From Volvariella volvacea V23 (taxonomy: Eukaryota > Basidiomycota > Agaricomycetes > Agaricales > Pluteaceae), in the NCBI GenBank assembly GCA_000349905.1, contig KB722741.1, forward strand, positions 523,979-587,978: 64,000 nucleotides of DNA, in the 5' to 3' direction. Below are positions 36,718-48,639 of this stretch, in pieces; the first letter of the stretch is position 1, and every line of letters begins with the position of its first letter. Both the position numbers and the translations under genes were made by a program. The notes under the pieces were generated by a model. That model saw only the letters and a list, made by a program, of their open reading frames with translations, ran no database searches and was not told where the DNA came from.

Positions 36718-37010
36718 GACATGGGCTTACACGTACATGCCGACTCAGCTTACGCGTTCTTTGGTCTGTGCGCTACATTCTTCACTCAGGACTCCCACTT
36801 TGCTACGTTCATTCTTATCCCTCCATTTCTCCTCACCCAGGAGATTATATCCCTTTATTTACCTTTATTTATCTTCAAGTAGTATATATACCGTACTGCT
36901 CTCGCCACCTATTCCCCAGCTTTAAAGATTCTTCACTTGGGAATAAGTAAGCGACTACGAGCTAGTCTCTTCTTTACACACCTTTACTTACTATTCTTCG
37001 CTTGGGAATA
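36718..37010. repeat. LTR-like block with an 18-base direct repeat
   Basis: Pyrimidine-rich sequence with a TATATATA at about 36885 and two copies of ATTCTTC(A/G)CTTGGGAATA at 36928-36945 and 36993-37010. It shares TTACACGTACAT-type wording with the block at 38230-38300. NACHT-like coding begins immediately to its right. I take it as part of an LTR or solo LTR, without having found both ends. Confidence 0.35.
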
Positions 37011-37724
37011 GAATCTGAGCATTCGCATTTTCCCCAACAATGGGCTTGTGAAGTAGATATCCCAGTAAGTTGGGCAATATACTGTAATTGGCATAACGAC
37101 ATTGAATGTTTCCTTTGACCAACTTTGGCTAGCTCCCAATCAGATTCCGTGATGTAAGGCTTGTAGTAATAATCCACGCAGACAAAAAATAGCATCAAGT
37201 ACACAAACTCCTTTGTGTCTGGTGGTAGTCCACTTAAGAGTTGGCAATACAACTCATTGATCCCATCTTCTGTCTGACTAGCAGCACCCATGACCAATTC
37301 TAACCGCCTAACAGGATTTTGTTCGAACATGTGAATGCACCAGAGAGTGGTAGAGATGTAAATATAACACCCTGCTGAACGGTTGACAAGCTTATCAACA
37401 ATCACTTTAGAGGGCCAGTCAGCATCCAATGAGAGGTCTGAATTTAGTCGTCTAATCATGGAGAATGAGGACTGGAGATAAGCTTTCATCTCCACTCTGG
37501 TTTCCTCTCTGTCATCTAGGTTGATAGGCTCTCGGCATAATATGGAAAACGTAGGATTGTTAAATGCTGCTTCTATGTGTGGTTCCAAGCGCAAGGTAAA
37601 AAGGATTGCAATAGAACAGCAACCAGCTAGACAAAAGAGTAGGTTGAGGATGCATGATTGATCCAATGGATGGCACTCATCCAAGCTATCTATAACAAGC
37701 ACTGCAGGAGGAACAGGATTCAGG
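37011..37724 (-). pseudogene. NACHT NTPase fragment, C-terminal half
   Basis: One open minus-strand frame beginning mid-domain with Walker B (AVLVIDSLDECHP). It continues through the NACHT winged-helix-like part (REETRVEMKAYLQSSFSMIR, SAGCYIYISTTLWCIH) to LYCQLLSGLPPDTKEFVYLM. The P-loop half is absent. Homology stops sharply at 37725, where the LTR-like block starts, and at about 37010 on the other side. It differs clearly from the Hsp70-fused family and has the layout of an ordinary agaricomycete NACHT gene. The missing P-loop half may be the fragment at 41170-41527. Confidence 0.65.
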
Positions 37725-38477
37725 TGTCACGGTTTTCCATATTTGGTCATGTTTGTTGCATGATTATATTATCAACATCCAATTACTCCTTCCTTCTTAT
37801 CACTTCATGCCTTCTTAGCACTCATTGTTAAGCTTGGTTGTCCTTATAACACAAGTAACAACCTTACCTTGGACATTATAAGTGATTATCACCTTCTAGG
37901 TTACATTATATGCCCTAGTAGTAACACTTCTAAATGTCTTTACACTCTTGTATTCTAAGCGCTGGTTATAAGCCTTAGATATACTAAGTTGCTACTACCT
38001 AGTGGCTGTCTCATAGACACCCTCATACCTTAAGCGCTAGTCAAGCCTTAAGCACCTAGAACGGTTAACCCTTAGGTTATTGTTACAATGGGTAGAAACC
38101 GTCAAATCAGCTTGTGTGTTCTCAAACTATCATCTCGCTCTCAAACTTTCTATCAGGACTCAGTTTCATTTCGAGTAGTTACAACCACTTTCAGTAACTA
38201 CAATAACCTTCCTCCATGTAGTAATATACGCGCGTACAGCTTACACGTCCATAGCTTACACGTCCATAGCTTACGCGTCCATAGTTTACGCGTACATATG
38301 ACTCGAACACCGCATTCCCTTCTTAGTCAAGCACTTAAACAGTATAAATACCTCTCCTCTTTAGCGTAAAACTTTAGCTTGACCTCCTGTTCCTTTTCCT
38401 GTAAACTCCTCACACTTCGCTGTGTGAATCATATCTCGACTTATCTCATTAACGCCTTTGACGGATAATCGACTCAA
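37725..38477 (+). repeat. Probable LTR inserted in a NACHT gene
   Basis: The block starts TGTCACGG exactly where NACHT homology ends. It contains a TATAAATA at about 38344, a pyrimidine-rich downstream part and a plausible CAACA end near 38477. TG...CA ends and a TATA box inside are LTR features. Neither a partner LTR nor a target-site duplication was identified, so the right border is tentative. Confidence 0.4.
38238..38297 (+). repeat. Four tandem 15-base repeats
   Basis: AGCTTACACGTCCAT occurs twice, followed by AGCTTACGCGTCCAT and AGTTTACGCGTACAT, head to tail. It lies about 45 bases upstream of the TATAAATA in the same LTR-like block, a position suited to an enhancer-like array. Confidence 0.8.
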
Positions 38478-38507
38478 CAATTGTTGGCCTCAATCATCCT
38501 CGTCATC

Positions 38508-38837
38508 TTACTCGTTTTTTAAATCAACGTACTTCCGTACATCTGAATTAAGAACCAACGCGTTAAGGTAACGTCGTCGTAACAAATAGAAGACGTACTC
38601 AAGATCAGATTCATATCCAATCGAGACAACATCATCAGAGTCATAGTCACTGGAGTGCTCGCTTAAGCTAAAGATCTCCTGCTCTTCATCGCATTCCTTG
38701 TCAAAGGTTGTATATTCATACATCTGTCTCTTCCTTTTTGTAGGCCTAGACGCTTCATCTTTATTTTTAAGAGTAGTGTTACTAGCAAGCATCGTCTCAA
38801 GGTTTGAGAGGGTCTGCGTTGTTGGCGTAACATCCAT
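38508..38837 (-). CDS. Small acidic protein of unknown function, possibly repeat-derived
   Basis: A 109-residue frame with a basic patch (RPTKRKRQ) followed by an acidic stretch (SEHSSDYDSDDVVSIGYESD). Nothing similar comes to mind. It lies between the LTR-like block and AT-rich sequence without other exons, so it could be a fragment of a mobile element or chance coding. The following stretch 38838-39505 is very AT-rich and holds nothing I can assign. Confidence 0.25.
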   Translation of the reverse strand: MDVTPTTQTLSNLETMLASNTTLKNKDEASRPTKRKRQMYEYTTFDKECDEEQEIFSLSEHSSDYDSDDVVSIGYESDLEYVFYLLRRRYLNALVLNSDVRKYVDLKNE

Positions 38838-39505
38838 GCACTATCATGCATAACATGTATCTATAGGGTCAACTTTAATTGCTTAGTATAAAAATGCATC
38901 ATGAAATAATAATTAAGACTAGACTAAATATTTTTCTAAGTGTTGAAATTAGAATTGTATTGTGTTGATAGTAACAAAAATCTTGGAAACTTGAAAACAA
39001 TATAGAGTAGAATAATAGGTATTATCTATAAAAGAAAGCTTTGAAAAAGAAGCATTAGAAGAGGTTTTAGGAATATTCTTCTATTTTTCAGAATAAAAAG
39101 AAAATAAAAGAAGGTCAAATATAGAGCTTACTAAGATATTTGATAGTATTTGGTGTATATGGTGAAGATGAGAGAATTTTATACTACATTTTCAACAAAA
39201 CATGTTGAACGATGCAACACACTTAATATGGCCCCTTAGTAGGAAGAGAAATGGTGGGTGGCACTTGTCACTCCTCTGTGCACATGGTTCCAGGATGGAC
39301 CTACCAGACCCCTTTTCCTACTTTGGCCAGAAAGGGCGCAACGAGCGAACACTGGCTAAAAAGACCACTGCTGCTTAAAGAGCTACACTAGAGTTACAAG
39401 CTTATCTGACGCACACTACTACCAACAGGTTTGGTCACTGTCTAACCTTACCCTAAAAAACCCTAAAACAAACAACAGGGAGTGTCTGACCCTTCTAAGG
39501 TCCAA

Positions 39506-40570
39506 TTAACTCTTTGGGAGCGTATTGTGTTGTGTGGGTGTATAGCCTTCACTATACCTCTTTACATTCTGCATCTTACAGCACTCAGCCAAAGTGTGAG
39601 CTGCATTGACAATGAGGAAGACAGAGCGATGATGGCATTGACCTGTATAGGCCTGTGCAGGAGCATCATGTATGCGTTCAAGAAGAGAGTGAGCGGCAGG
39701 CGAAATGATCTTGTTAGAGGTTGTGGTCGGAGTAGAGTCAGGGAAGGTATCAAGGACGTAAACAGCTGATGCCAAGTGAGAGTGGGCATGCAAGTGTGAG
39801 TTGTCCTTATTCTTCTTCTTATCACCCTTGTTCCTGTGCTTGCCAGAACATTTACCGTGCTTGTTTGACTTCTTGTCGCTATTGCCAGATGACTTTTGCT
39901 CTTTCCACTTTGAGTCTCCTTCTTTGTGCTTTACAGCCAAAATCTTCTTGGCCTGAGGTGTGCCATTAGTGACATTTGACTTTCGGTTATATTCGGCTAC
40001 AATTGCAGCATTGACGATGTCAAATGTAAGGCTATCCATGTCATATTGCGCAAGAAGAGTCATGGGGACGTTATTCCATTTCTGGGGTATAGCAGCAAGA
40101 AGCATCATGGCTTGTATGAACTTCGGGATAATGACATCATTGTTGTGGAGCCGTCGGAAGTAGGTGGCAAGCATCTGGCATTCACTTTCAGGATTATCGT
40201 TGCCAGAAATCCTAAAGTTCATAGCCTTGTGAAAGTCACCAAAGACGATCACTGCATTCGGTGTACCGAACTTTTCTGCCAGCTGGGTCCAAGCAGTATG
40301 GGATGTATCATTGTCCTTGATGAGGTATTTGAGGTTGTCGGTGACTCGAAGGGTAATACAGCCAAGGGCCTGGTCATCCCTATTAACCCAGTTCTGACGT
40401 TCCCTACGGTTGTCATCGTCATCTGGTACCTCCTCAACCATCACTTCATTACCAACAACCAACTGCCAAAAGCCTTGTGAATGCAAGAAGGCTTTTATAG
40501 AATCAGCCCATTCCCTATAGTTGGGACCAGTGAGCTTGTTGATTCTTTCAAGAAAGGTCTTTGTGGACAT
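39506..40570 (-). mobile_element. Ty1/copia-type Gag polyprotein ORF without pol
   Basis: Intact 354-residue frame. It begins MSTKTFLERINKLTG with the NYREWADSIKAFLHSQGFW motif typical of copia gag (UBN2-type). Further copia-gag landmarks follow: TSHTAWTQLAEKFG, LATYFRRLHNND and IPQKWNNV. A Lys/Gly/His-rich stretch (KKSNKHGKCSGKHRNKGDKK) stands where a CCHC zinc knuckle would be, but no CCHC knuckle is present. Downstream on the minus strand there is no protease, integrase or reverse transcriptase. It is therefore a remnant, a non-autonomous element or a retained gag gene. Confidence 0.8.
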
Positions 40571-41169
40571 TGTTCCTAGGAATAGACATAGTCAGTAACG
40601 ACGTACACAAAGTACAAAAGCAGCTATGGTAGGTGCTGTCATTCAACATGTCTACCTCTAAGGACATCTGCCATGGCACTTACAGCAGCCTAGCATAGTC
40701 TCAGAGTAGGTGATGATCATAGGTGTTGGTGCAGCCAGACATGCACATTTGTTGCAGTAGTATTGGCGCTACCAAGGCCACCAGGGCCCATAACCTGTTG
40801 AACAGCAGTCTTACAGGCACTAGAGGCTATGGAGGTCACCTCACCTAGGAGTAGAGAGTAATGATACTTTGTGTATATCTGAGGATTAGGGGGCTGGTAG
40901 GTACATGCTGGAACTATTTGTACAGAGAAGTGACAAGTGCCATCCACCATTTTGGAAATGATGGTATCCACATCGGAATCGATGTGGGTCACTTTGGTGA
41001 TACTTAGGATCTATCTACCTGTATCCTATGACTATCTACCATGTGTATCTAGCCACGTATTTCTCCGTAACATGTGTACATTCCAAGTACCGGTCCGCAT
41101 ACTCGGTCCGGATAACCATAAGTCCGGTCCCTACTGATGGTCCGTCCAACAACCAGCAAGGATTCCAGG
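40571..41169. other. No gene recognised
   Basis: Sequence upstream of the gag ORF. No primer-binding site or LTR end could be identified, and the short frames show no motif. Confidence 0.35.
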
Positions 41170-41527
41170 TCATTTCCCATCGAAATTCAATGCAACGGTC
41201 CTTGCGAGGGCTGATTTCCCAGTTCCAGGCGCACCCTTGACCCATAATATGCTCCCTACACGATTAACATCCAGCACCCAGCTATCAATGTCCTCGCGGA
41301 TCACCACCCGTGTATCCTTGTGGCATTTGAGGTCGTTTGCACGATGATCCGCATCGTACATGGCCTGTCTTGCAATCCAATTCGGAGTGAGATCTCTCCA
41401 TTCAGTTAGAGAACCTAGTATGTCAAGTCAACGATAGATGCGCATTGGCTGACGTATTCTCACCTTGCATGCCAAGGATAGCAACGAAAGAGTCATTGAT
41501 AACAACAGAGGACGTAGGCGCGATCAT
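41170..41527 (-). pseudogene. NACHT NTPase fragment, N-terminal part with P-loop
   Basis: Exon 41527-41464 (MIAPTSSVVINDSFVAILG) joins exon 41414-41170 through a GTGAGA...TAG intron. It reads through WIARQAMYDADHRAN and WVLDVNRVGSILWVKGAPG to Walker A GAPGTGKSAL, then stops at TGA 41172-41170, shortly after the P-loop. The first exon is the usual short leader of fungal NACHT proteins. The fragment ends near where the 37011-37724 fragment, on the same strand and downstream, would resume after a missing stretch of about 90 residues. Confidence 0.6.
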
Positions 41528-41698
41528 AAGACTATCTGACTGTCCTTGCGGCGCAGAATGAGATAGAAAAGATAAACTAAATGGATATATGCCTTACGTA
41601 GCGTGGACTAGGTGATTGACTATTGAACGGATACAGTCTGCCCTTTGGTGAGATGGAACTCCAGCAGACAGAACGAAAGAGTGGGAACGCAAGATCTA

Positions 41699-42725
41699 TC
41701 AATGAGTATGAGAAAAAGCTGATGGCGAGTGTGAGGCGCAACGGCAATGACTCGGATGTCTATTTACACGATTCACACGAGTTAGATGGACCCACAAACC
41801 CCCATAGCTCCAGCACTCGTGATCAAAAGGTGCAATATGGATTTGAAAATACTCAGCACACTCAGGAGCCAGTGATATTTGATTGTTAACAACGAATTCC
41901 AAGGCAGACAAGAATCCTCCACTGCACTGCAAGTTGACACCTACGGGATGGGGGTTTGCTTTCGTAGTGACTCTTCTCCAGACGACTTCTGGCTATATCA
42001 GTATCAGTAGTATAGAACGAAAATGTATACCCTCACCCGATACTTCCCGTATAGTACGTCATCCAAAATAACCTTTGCCTTTAAGGTTGCTATAACCCCT
42101 TCGGATTTTGGCGTGATTATCTGCACACCTAGATTCGTTGTACACAAAGCACAGCCATAAACACGCCCAAATCCAGAGAAACCGTCCTCCGCAAAGTCAG
42201 GAGTAACTTTTGGCCCTGGACAGAACCAGAGACGCTCAACTTCATCCTGCACTAGGTTCTCGTAAACAGCCTTGTTGAGCCGCATAATCTTCTCCACGAT
42301 AACTTCGAGACCGTGGTTTATTACCCGTGAATATCGATTGTTGGTCAAGATGCGATCATCACTCCCACCACAAGTACACAATACGAGAGCTACTGCGTCG
42401 CATAAAGCTGCGTTAATAATTTCCCTGTTGTGAGTTGCCGTCCGTGGACAAACTTCAGCGTGAGTTGTAGATCGCCACCGTAAAGCTGTCGAAGGGTATA
42501 CTGCAAAAAACAATGGCACAAAGAAACAAGAATAACGTACTTGCCTGCCTTGCAGAGTCCGCTATAGAGCGCTTGAAGGCTATCAACAAGTTGAGGGTCC
42601 GAAGGACACCGCGTTTGAGCATAGAGGCAAACAAGGTGCACCATAATTGCCTGCAAAGCTATCTGTACTCCCAAATCTTCCTCGATGGGGAGCAGCGTAG
42701 GGACAGCCTTGATAAAAATGAGCAT
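41699..42725 (-). CDS. Hypothetical multi-exon protein, unrecognised
   Basis: Natural-looking minus-strand exons. The first reads IEEDLGVQIALQAIMVHLVC and SDPQLVDSLQALYSGLCKA, then a GC donor (GGCAG|GCAAGT near 42549) splices to an exon with REIINAALCDAVALVLCTCG, GLEVIVEKIMRLNKAVYENL and FSGFGRVYGCALCT. A donor CG|GTGAGG near 42040 may lead to a last exon around 41740-41930 (SLAPECAEYFQIHIAPF). Stops upstream of ATG 42725 mean that the true 5' end is unknown. No domain recognised; it could be a decayed gene. Confidence 0.35.
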
Positions 42726-43076
42726 GACAGGCTTGATTCAAGTTTAAGTAGAATCTCTCCAAGCTCGTTCTCCGAAAATCTCCTTCGATCGCTATTGTTG
42801 AAATAAGGTGCATGTGTTGCACTCCGAGGTGTCTTCTTCCCGGCTTCCTAGCACTACCTGGATGGGGTTCTCTCATAACAAGTAGGTCGTGGATAATTAC
42901 GGGGCACGGATGTAACATTGTAAACACCTGCATTATCAAATCCAGAATCTAGTACACAATTGCACGTCGAACTTGAAAAGTACAGTCAGAGGAATTACTG
43001 ATAAATAATTATCGGCGAAAGAAAAGAAGGCGGAAAAGACCAGATCACTTGATTCGCAAATCCGCAAACCCACTCT

Positions 43077-44512
43077 TCATGGCAAAGACAAAATCGTTGC
43101 CATGAAGTTCTCGTAGTTGAGGGTGACAGATCCAGTGCGGCCTTGGTCCAAACGTTGGAAGGTCTCTACGAGCTGCTTGATGACGACACAAGCTCTGACG
43201 AAACGATCAAAGCTGATACCAGGAGGAGCAGAAGGAGCATTTGGACGTCCTCTAGGAGTCTCAGCAACGCCACCTTTCATATCTAACCCCCCAAAGGAGG
43301 GGGGTGCATGTACGTTAGTACCCGTGTTCCTATGCTTAGAATGCGGAAAGAATGGGCGGGTGGTTTCAATTACTCACCATATTTCCTTTGTACGAGATCG
43401 ACGATTTGGGGAGAAAGGTTGAAACCGAATTGACCTAGAGCGGCTGAAAGCTCGCTGCGGTCGATGGAGCCGGAGCCGTCGTTATCGAAGTGGCGGAAGA
43501 CATTTTGCCAGTCCTGTGATCAGGGTCGTGTTAGATAGCACAATGACATTACAGGGTGACTATACAAACCTTGATATACTTCCAAAGGCCGACGAACTGC
43601 AAGACATCAGACTAGAGGAAGAATACTATAGGAGATATTACAAACTTCGTTGAAGCCAATTGTTCCACTACGATCTTGATCCTATTGTATTGTGAGTGTG
43701 GCCCGAAAAGTGACAGCATAACGCCACATACAAACATCGTCATCAAAAGCTTAACGGTATCAAGATCGAATCCTGGATGATTGCAAAGTTGTCAGACTTG
43801 GTGACCATGGGTTGAGCGACCACACCTACGCGACCAGTCTCCATTCACCAACGCTTGCTCTGTTCATATTCACGATCAGTGTCTTGGTTTGAGAACATCG
43901 TAGAAAGTAGTCTTACGAAGCTCTACGGCAGTAATCGCCCCTGATCGGTCGTGATCAACATTACAGAACCATTGCCACAATCTATCGCGTTATCAGCACC
44001 CGAGTGTGACCACAAAAATACAAGCGGCGTACTGTGGGTCCGCGCCCGGAACGGGTGGAGGTGGAGGAGGAGCTGAAAAACCACCACCGTAGCCCTACGA
44101 GATATCAGAAATCGCGAGCCAATGGAAAGTGAAATGGGGATGATCAAACGAAGATCGATATGAGATAGAAGAAAAGAAAAGGCAAATAAGAAAGATCCTC
44201 ACGGAGGGACCATAACCGCCTTGTCCGTAGCCTCCTGGACCACCATATCCTCCTCCCGGTGGGCCGTAACCACCTTGACCACCATATCCTCCTCCAGGTT
44301 GACCGTAGCCACCTTGTCCACCATACCCTCCACCATAACCTCCGCCACCACCGTACTACAAAGAGGGTCCAACTCAATGATTAGCACCAAGTTCTAGCGT
44401 CTAGCGTAAGTGCGCCACTTGCGGCTCGAGATACTTCCATCCAGGAATCCATCCGTCGTGCGACCGCAGAAGATGTGTCGTGCAAGGGAACAAGAAGACT
44501 CACGTAGGACAT
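43077..44512 (-). CDS. pef1: Penta-EF-hand calcium-binding protein (ALG-2/peflin type)
   Basis: The first exon is only ATGTCCTAC (44512-44504). The next encodes a Gly/Tyr/Gln/Pro-rich tail (repeats of GGYGQP and GGYGPP), ending in [14 protein letters not shown]. Short exons then carry five EF-hands. Loops visible include DHDRSGAITAVE (EF1), DQDRSGTIGFNE (EF2), DNDGSGSIDRSE (EF3) and the degenerate DQGRTGSVTLNY (EF5) in the last exon (43282-43077). The order QLWQWFCNVD, FVGLWKYIKDW, FDRFVRACVVI is the PEF family signature. Such proteins dimerise through EF5 and bind membranes or partners with Ca2+ through the N-terminal tail. A paralogue sits at 63512-64000. Confidence 0.88.
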
Positions 44513-45823
44513 TTCAGATAAGTTGATTGAGAAGAAAGGGTAGGGATTGAAGCTGCCTAAGCTGTATAGAGACGAAGATACGAGGGGCTGAGTCTCAAGT
44601 ATATATACTTTCGCCGGTTCGGGACGTCACAGCCCTGCCATCACCACCTCCACCTGATCAGGAAATTCTGATGACCAACACCGGCAACCAAGAACTGCAC
44701 GCGCATCTTCTTCGTTCTCATCGGACTGCAGGCCAGAGAGCGCGAGCTTACCAAGAGGCCCGAAATGCATGAATGACAGCACGCACACCTCCAAGCTATC
44801 CAGAGGCGAACAAGCTGTGCGACTGCTGGGATGATTGCGGTGCCAAAGCCGCCACGCACACCGCCACCAAGACCTTGGGTGCTTCCATGTGTTGGCTCGG
44901 CTTCGAGTCTTTAGCAATGAGTTCTCAGCTAATGACAAAGGTTCACCCAGGGTTGCATGTACATACGCAGGACGACCAGAAGGATTGATCATCCGGCAAC
45001 TGGCATGACGTAGCGTGCGTAAGATGGTGCGTTGCAACTTGTGCAGTGGGTGACAATGATGTTGAAAAAAATCCGAGAGGCGATCTGAGCAACTCTCCCG
45101 GGTTCACCCACCGAGTCTCCTTCATTCAGAGTTTTAGTAGTGCCGGACCCATGGCAAATGCACATCGCGGCGGCTTTCCAGGCCTAAAAACTGGAGTCGA
45201 ATCACCAAAACTCTATCCACACAACGTGGTTCGGGGTAAAGTTAAGATGGCCGCAACGTGATTGGCACTGGATATCGCTGTAGCTTGTACCATAGTATAT
45301 ATTATGCGAAAGGCTTCGCTGACAGGTGGAAAGGCTCATCGAAGTCAGGCTTTAATGTTTTGGTCGCTATCACATCGATATATCAATGAGCTTATTTAGG
45401 ATACTTTGAAGCTGATGAGGAGCAGCAAGAGACGCGTTGTCGTGTACCCACAAGCGAGCAATCCTCCAGCGGGTGTGAGCTTCTGCTTGAGTAATGTATC
45501 ATCGTGGATGCTCAGTTTTCTCGTGCAGTAGTTAGCTTCTGGAGTTTATTGCCCATTGCCAGCTATGCTCGAGGTGCAGCATTTTGTTTTCATCTTAATC
45601 GAGTATAATCCCCTGCATTTTTAAGTTGTTGAGAAAGCACATTCGCTGCTATCCATTTAATGGGTGAGAACCAATAAGAGCGGAAATTGCCGAACTTGGT
45701 CCGCCCCACGATTTGGTCAAGCCCCTGATGCTAACCTGAAATCCATCTCATACCCAACACACCATCTGCTAGCCAGCTCTGCACACGAAATCATACTGAC
45801 CGCAGTCCTTTCTTTCCACCGGC
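44513..45823. other. Intergenic, divergent promoters
   Basis: Lies between divergent genes (PEF minus, transporter plus). No further gene seen; frames at 44627-45260 overlap on both strands without motif or splice support. Confidence 0.4.
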
Positions 45824-48578
45824 ATGGTACGTGTTCTACGAATCCATCACCGACACCATCACACACCTCGTTGCCGCAGCCAGGACCAGAGGCCCACTAC
45901 CAACCTCTAAGCCAAGACTCCGGTCCCGACCACGACCGCGACCACGAACTATCTGATTCAACCCATCAGCCTCTCCTTTCTCAATCGAATCATCACCAAC
46001 ACGCCTCTGGATCCACTAGCACCAGCATCCAACGACAGACAAGCCATAATGGAACGTTTAGACTGCACGCAGATGGGCACACCTACACGTACAGTTACGG
46101 ACCCAAAGGTCTAAAAGGACTGGTACACAACTATTACGCACTCGCTTGTGCGTTCTTTGCGTCTCTTGGGGGGTTGACATTTGGGTATGACCAGGGAGTG
46201 GTAAGTTCGCCCTCTATTTCTCTCGTAAGCTCAAGATCTCACGGGGACTGCGCATATATGCGCGTAAATTGCCATGGCCCTTGTCGTATAGATTGCAAAT
46301 GTGCTGGTTATGGAGGATTTCTTACGTCGGTGGCCTGTAACACCTTGGCAAAAGGGAACGATGAGTACGTCACATCCTTACTTCGCTCGCTTGTACCAGC
46401 GGAGCATACTAACACCATCCCTAACCTCATTGGTGCCTGCATTTTCTCTTTTATTCTTACTGTCGACCTCAATGAAGCCGCCGTACTCGAGTTGGGGGCA
46501 CTTTTCGGTGCATTTGGTGCAGGGATACTAGCGGATCGATATTCTCGAAGACACTCCATATTTGCCGCATGCGGTTCGTTTTCAGTATTTCTACACCCTT
46601 TCCTAGCTGCATGAATACCCTTTCTCCTTGCAGTGGTCTTCATCATCGGTTCCGCATTCCAATGCGGTGCACAAACTCTTGATCATCTATTCATCGGACG
46701 GGCTGTAGGTGGAATTGGCGTTGGGGCACTAAGGTAACCCTTCCTTCTCTAAACACCTTCTCGCATTGTGACGCCGGTGTGCTCATTTAAATCTTTTTTC
46801 AGCATGCTCTCCCCGCTTTATATGGCCGAGATCAGCCCTCCGGAAGTCCGTGGCTCACTAATGGCGCTCGAACAATTCTCAATCGTTCTAGGAGTTGTGC
46901 TTGGATTTTGGACAGGGTTTTGGACTCGCTCGAGTAAGCTCCATACGCTTTATAGCTGTAAAAATAGCTCATAGCCGCTTTCATCCTCATCAGTACCCAA
47001 CTCATTCTCGTGGAGAATACCATTGGGGATTCAGATTATACCTGGAATCGTACTGGCTGTGGGATGTTTATTCTTGCCACCTTCACCACGGTTATTGGTG
47101 TTGCAGGGGAAATATGAAGAGGCTCTTTTGAGTTTGGCAAAATTGAGGTTACGTACGAAAGAGGAAGCACGAGAGGATCCTTTACTTCAGGTATGTCGTT
47201 TCTGCGGTCTCCAGTTTGGGGAAGTGCACCAAATCCTATCTGTTTTTCGTTGCACCTCTTTTGCAGATCGAACTGCTAGAGATGCGCGTCGAAACAACGC
47301 TTATACAACGAACTTTGGGATTGACGGAAACCAAGAATGGTTTTACAGCGGAACTGAAGGCATGGTCACGGTTATTCGAGGAGAAATACCGTGATAGAAC
47401 ATGGATCGGGATTTTAATCATGTTCTTCCAACGTAAGTTCCCCACATCTACTCCACTCCTACAATCGCTTAATCATGCATTGACGTAGAATGGAGTGGTA
47501 TTAATGCACTATTGTATTACGGACCGACTTTGGTTCGGAGTATTGGCTTACAGGGTGATACCGTAATTTTGATTGCATCCGGCGGAATTGGAATTGTACA
47601 GTTTCTCGCCGTGATTCCTGCGATTCTGTATATCGACTCTCTCGGTTGGTTATTGCTTCTTCGTTTTTGCGATGCGCTCAATGGCTCACTAGGGAGACGC
47701 CCGCTGCTGAGAGGTGGGAGTGTCGCGATGGCTTGTTCGCATCTTTTCATTACATTCCTCGTGTGTGCCGGAGAGATTCCTGTTCTGTGTTGGTTCTTTG
47801 ACATTGAAGAATTTCTTAGGTTCACCAATACGGGAATAATTGGCCGGATCACCCATATGCGGCCTGGTCAGCGGTAGGGTATGTCAAAAGTCAAATGGAA
47901 GCATTTTCTGTCAGCTAACTTAATCCAATGAATGGAATGAATTATATCGGACAATTATGAACAAATGGAATTTGGGAACACCGACGGAATTGATACTGAT
48001 CTTGGGGACGATGGCTTCTTGGAATTCGAATTCGAATTCGCAGATGTATCTACATGTTTACAGCGTCGTACGGGACGTCGTTTGGGCCTATCGGATGGGT
48101 GTTGCCGAGTGAAGTCTTCCCGGTATCGATGAGAAGCAAAGGCGTTTCGTTGTCAACCGCCTCGAATTGGTTCAACAATTGTAGGGCCCGGAAGCATTGA
48201 GAAGCTCTGATTCTGACGCTGTTTCTTTGTGCAGTTCTGATTGGGTTGGTCACGCCGACGGTGATGGAGTTTTCTCCAGTGTAAGTGCGCTCTCGTGGCC
48301 GCGGGACAGAGTTGATGGTGTTTCAGGGCCACGTTTATGATTTTTGCAACGGCTTGTTTCGGCGGGTTCATTTGGGCGACGATTTATGTGCCTGAGACGG
48401 CTGATGTGTCGTTGGAGGAGATTGACGCGGTGTTCAGATCGTCCGCGGGACGGGAGGACATGCTGCTGAAGAGCCAGGTGGGTGCAGCGGTATCAGCAGT
48501 GGACGCGCAGTGACATTTCTGCAGATCGAGGCGTCGCTGGGCCTGCGCGAGCTGGTGGTGGAGCTGGGTAGTCAGTAA
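45824..48578 (+). CDS. MFS sugar transporter (SP family)
   Basis: CDS join(45824..45826,45880..46200,46292..46364,46478..46573,46634..46733,46803..46933,46994..47190,47267..47432,47489..47644,47693..47760,47820..47878,48044..48180,48235..48280,48327..48477,48525..48578), 453 residues. Exon 1 is the ATG alone. A His/Ser-rich cytosolic tail of about 80 residues precedes the first helix (ACAFFASLGGLTFGYDQGVV). Sugar-porter signatures follow in order: MEDFLRRW, GILADRYSRR (loop 2-3), YMAEISPPEVRG, QWSGINALLYYGPT (helix 7), GRRPLL, PSEVFPVSMRSKG and PETADVSLEEID (end of helix 12). A long intron (47879-48043) ends in a GAATTC triplication. The substrate cannot be told from sequence; hexose is the default guess. 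No frame break after splicing. Confidence 0.85.
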
Positions 48579-48639
48579 ATAGATGTACCTGAGATGGTCC
48601 GTGCGCATCAAAGCGGTGGGAAAGGAGGATTGGTTGGTG

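Noticed and set aside
47761..48043. Possible decay of the sugar transporter between helices 8 and 10
   Set aside because: Two introns (47761-47819 and 47879-48043) restore the NNWPDHPYAAWSAVG and YMFTASYGTSFGPIGW segments in frame.
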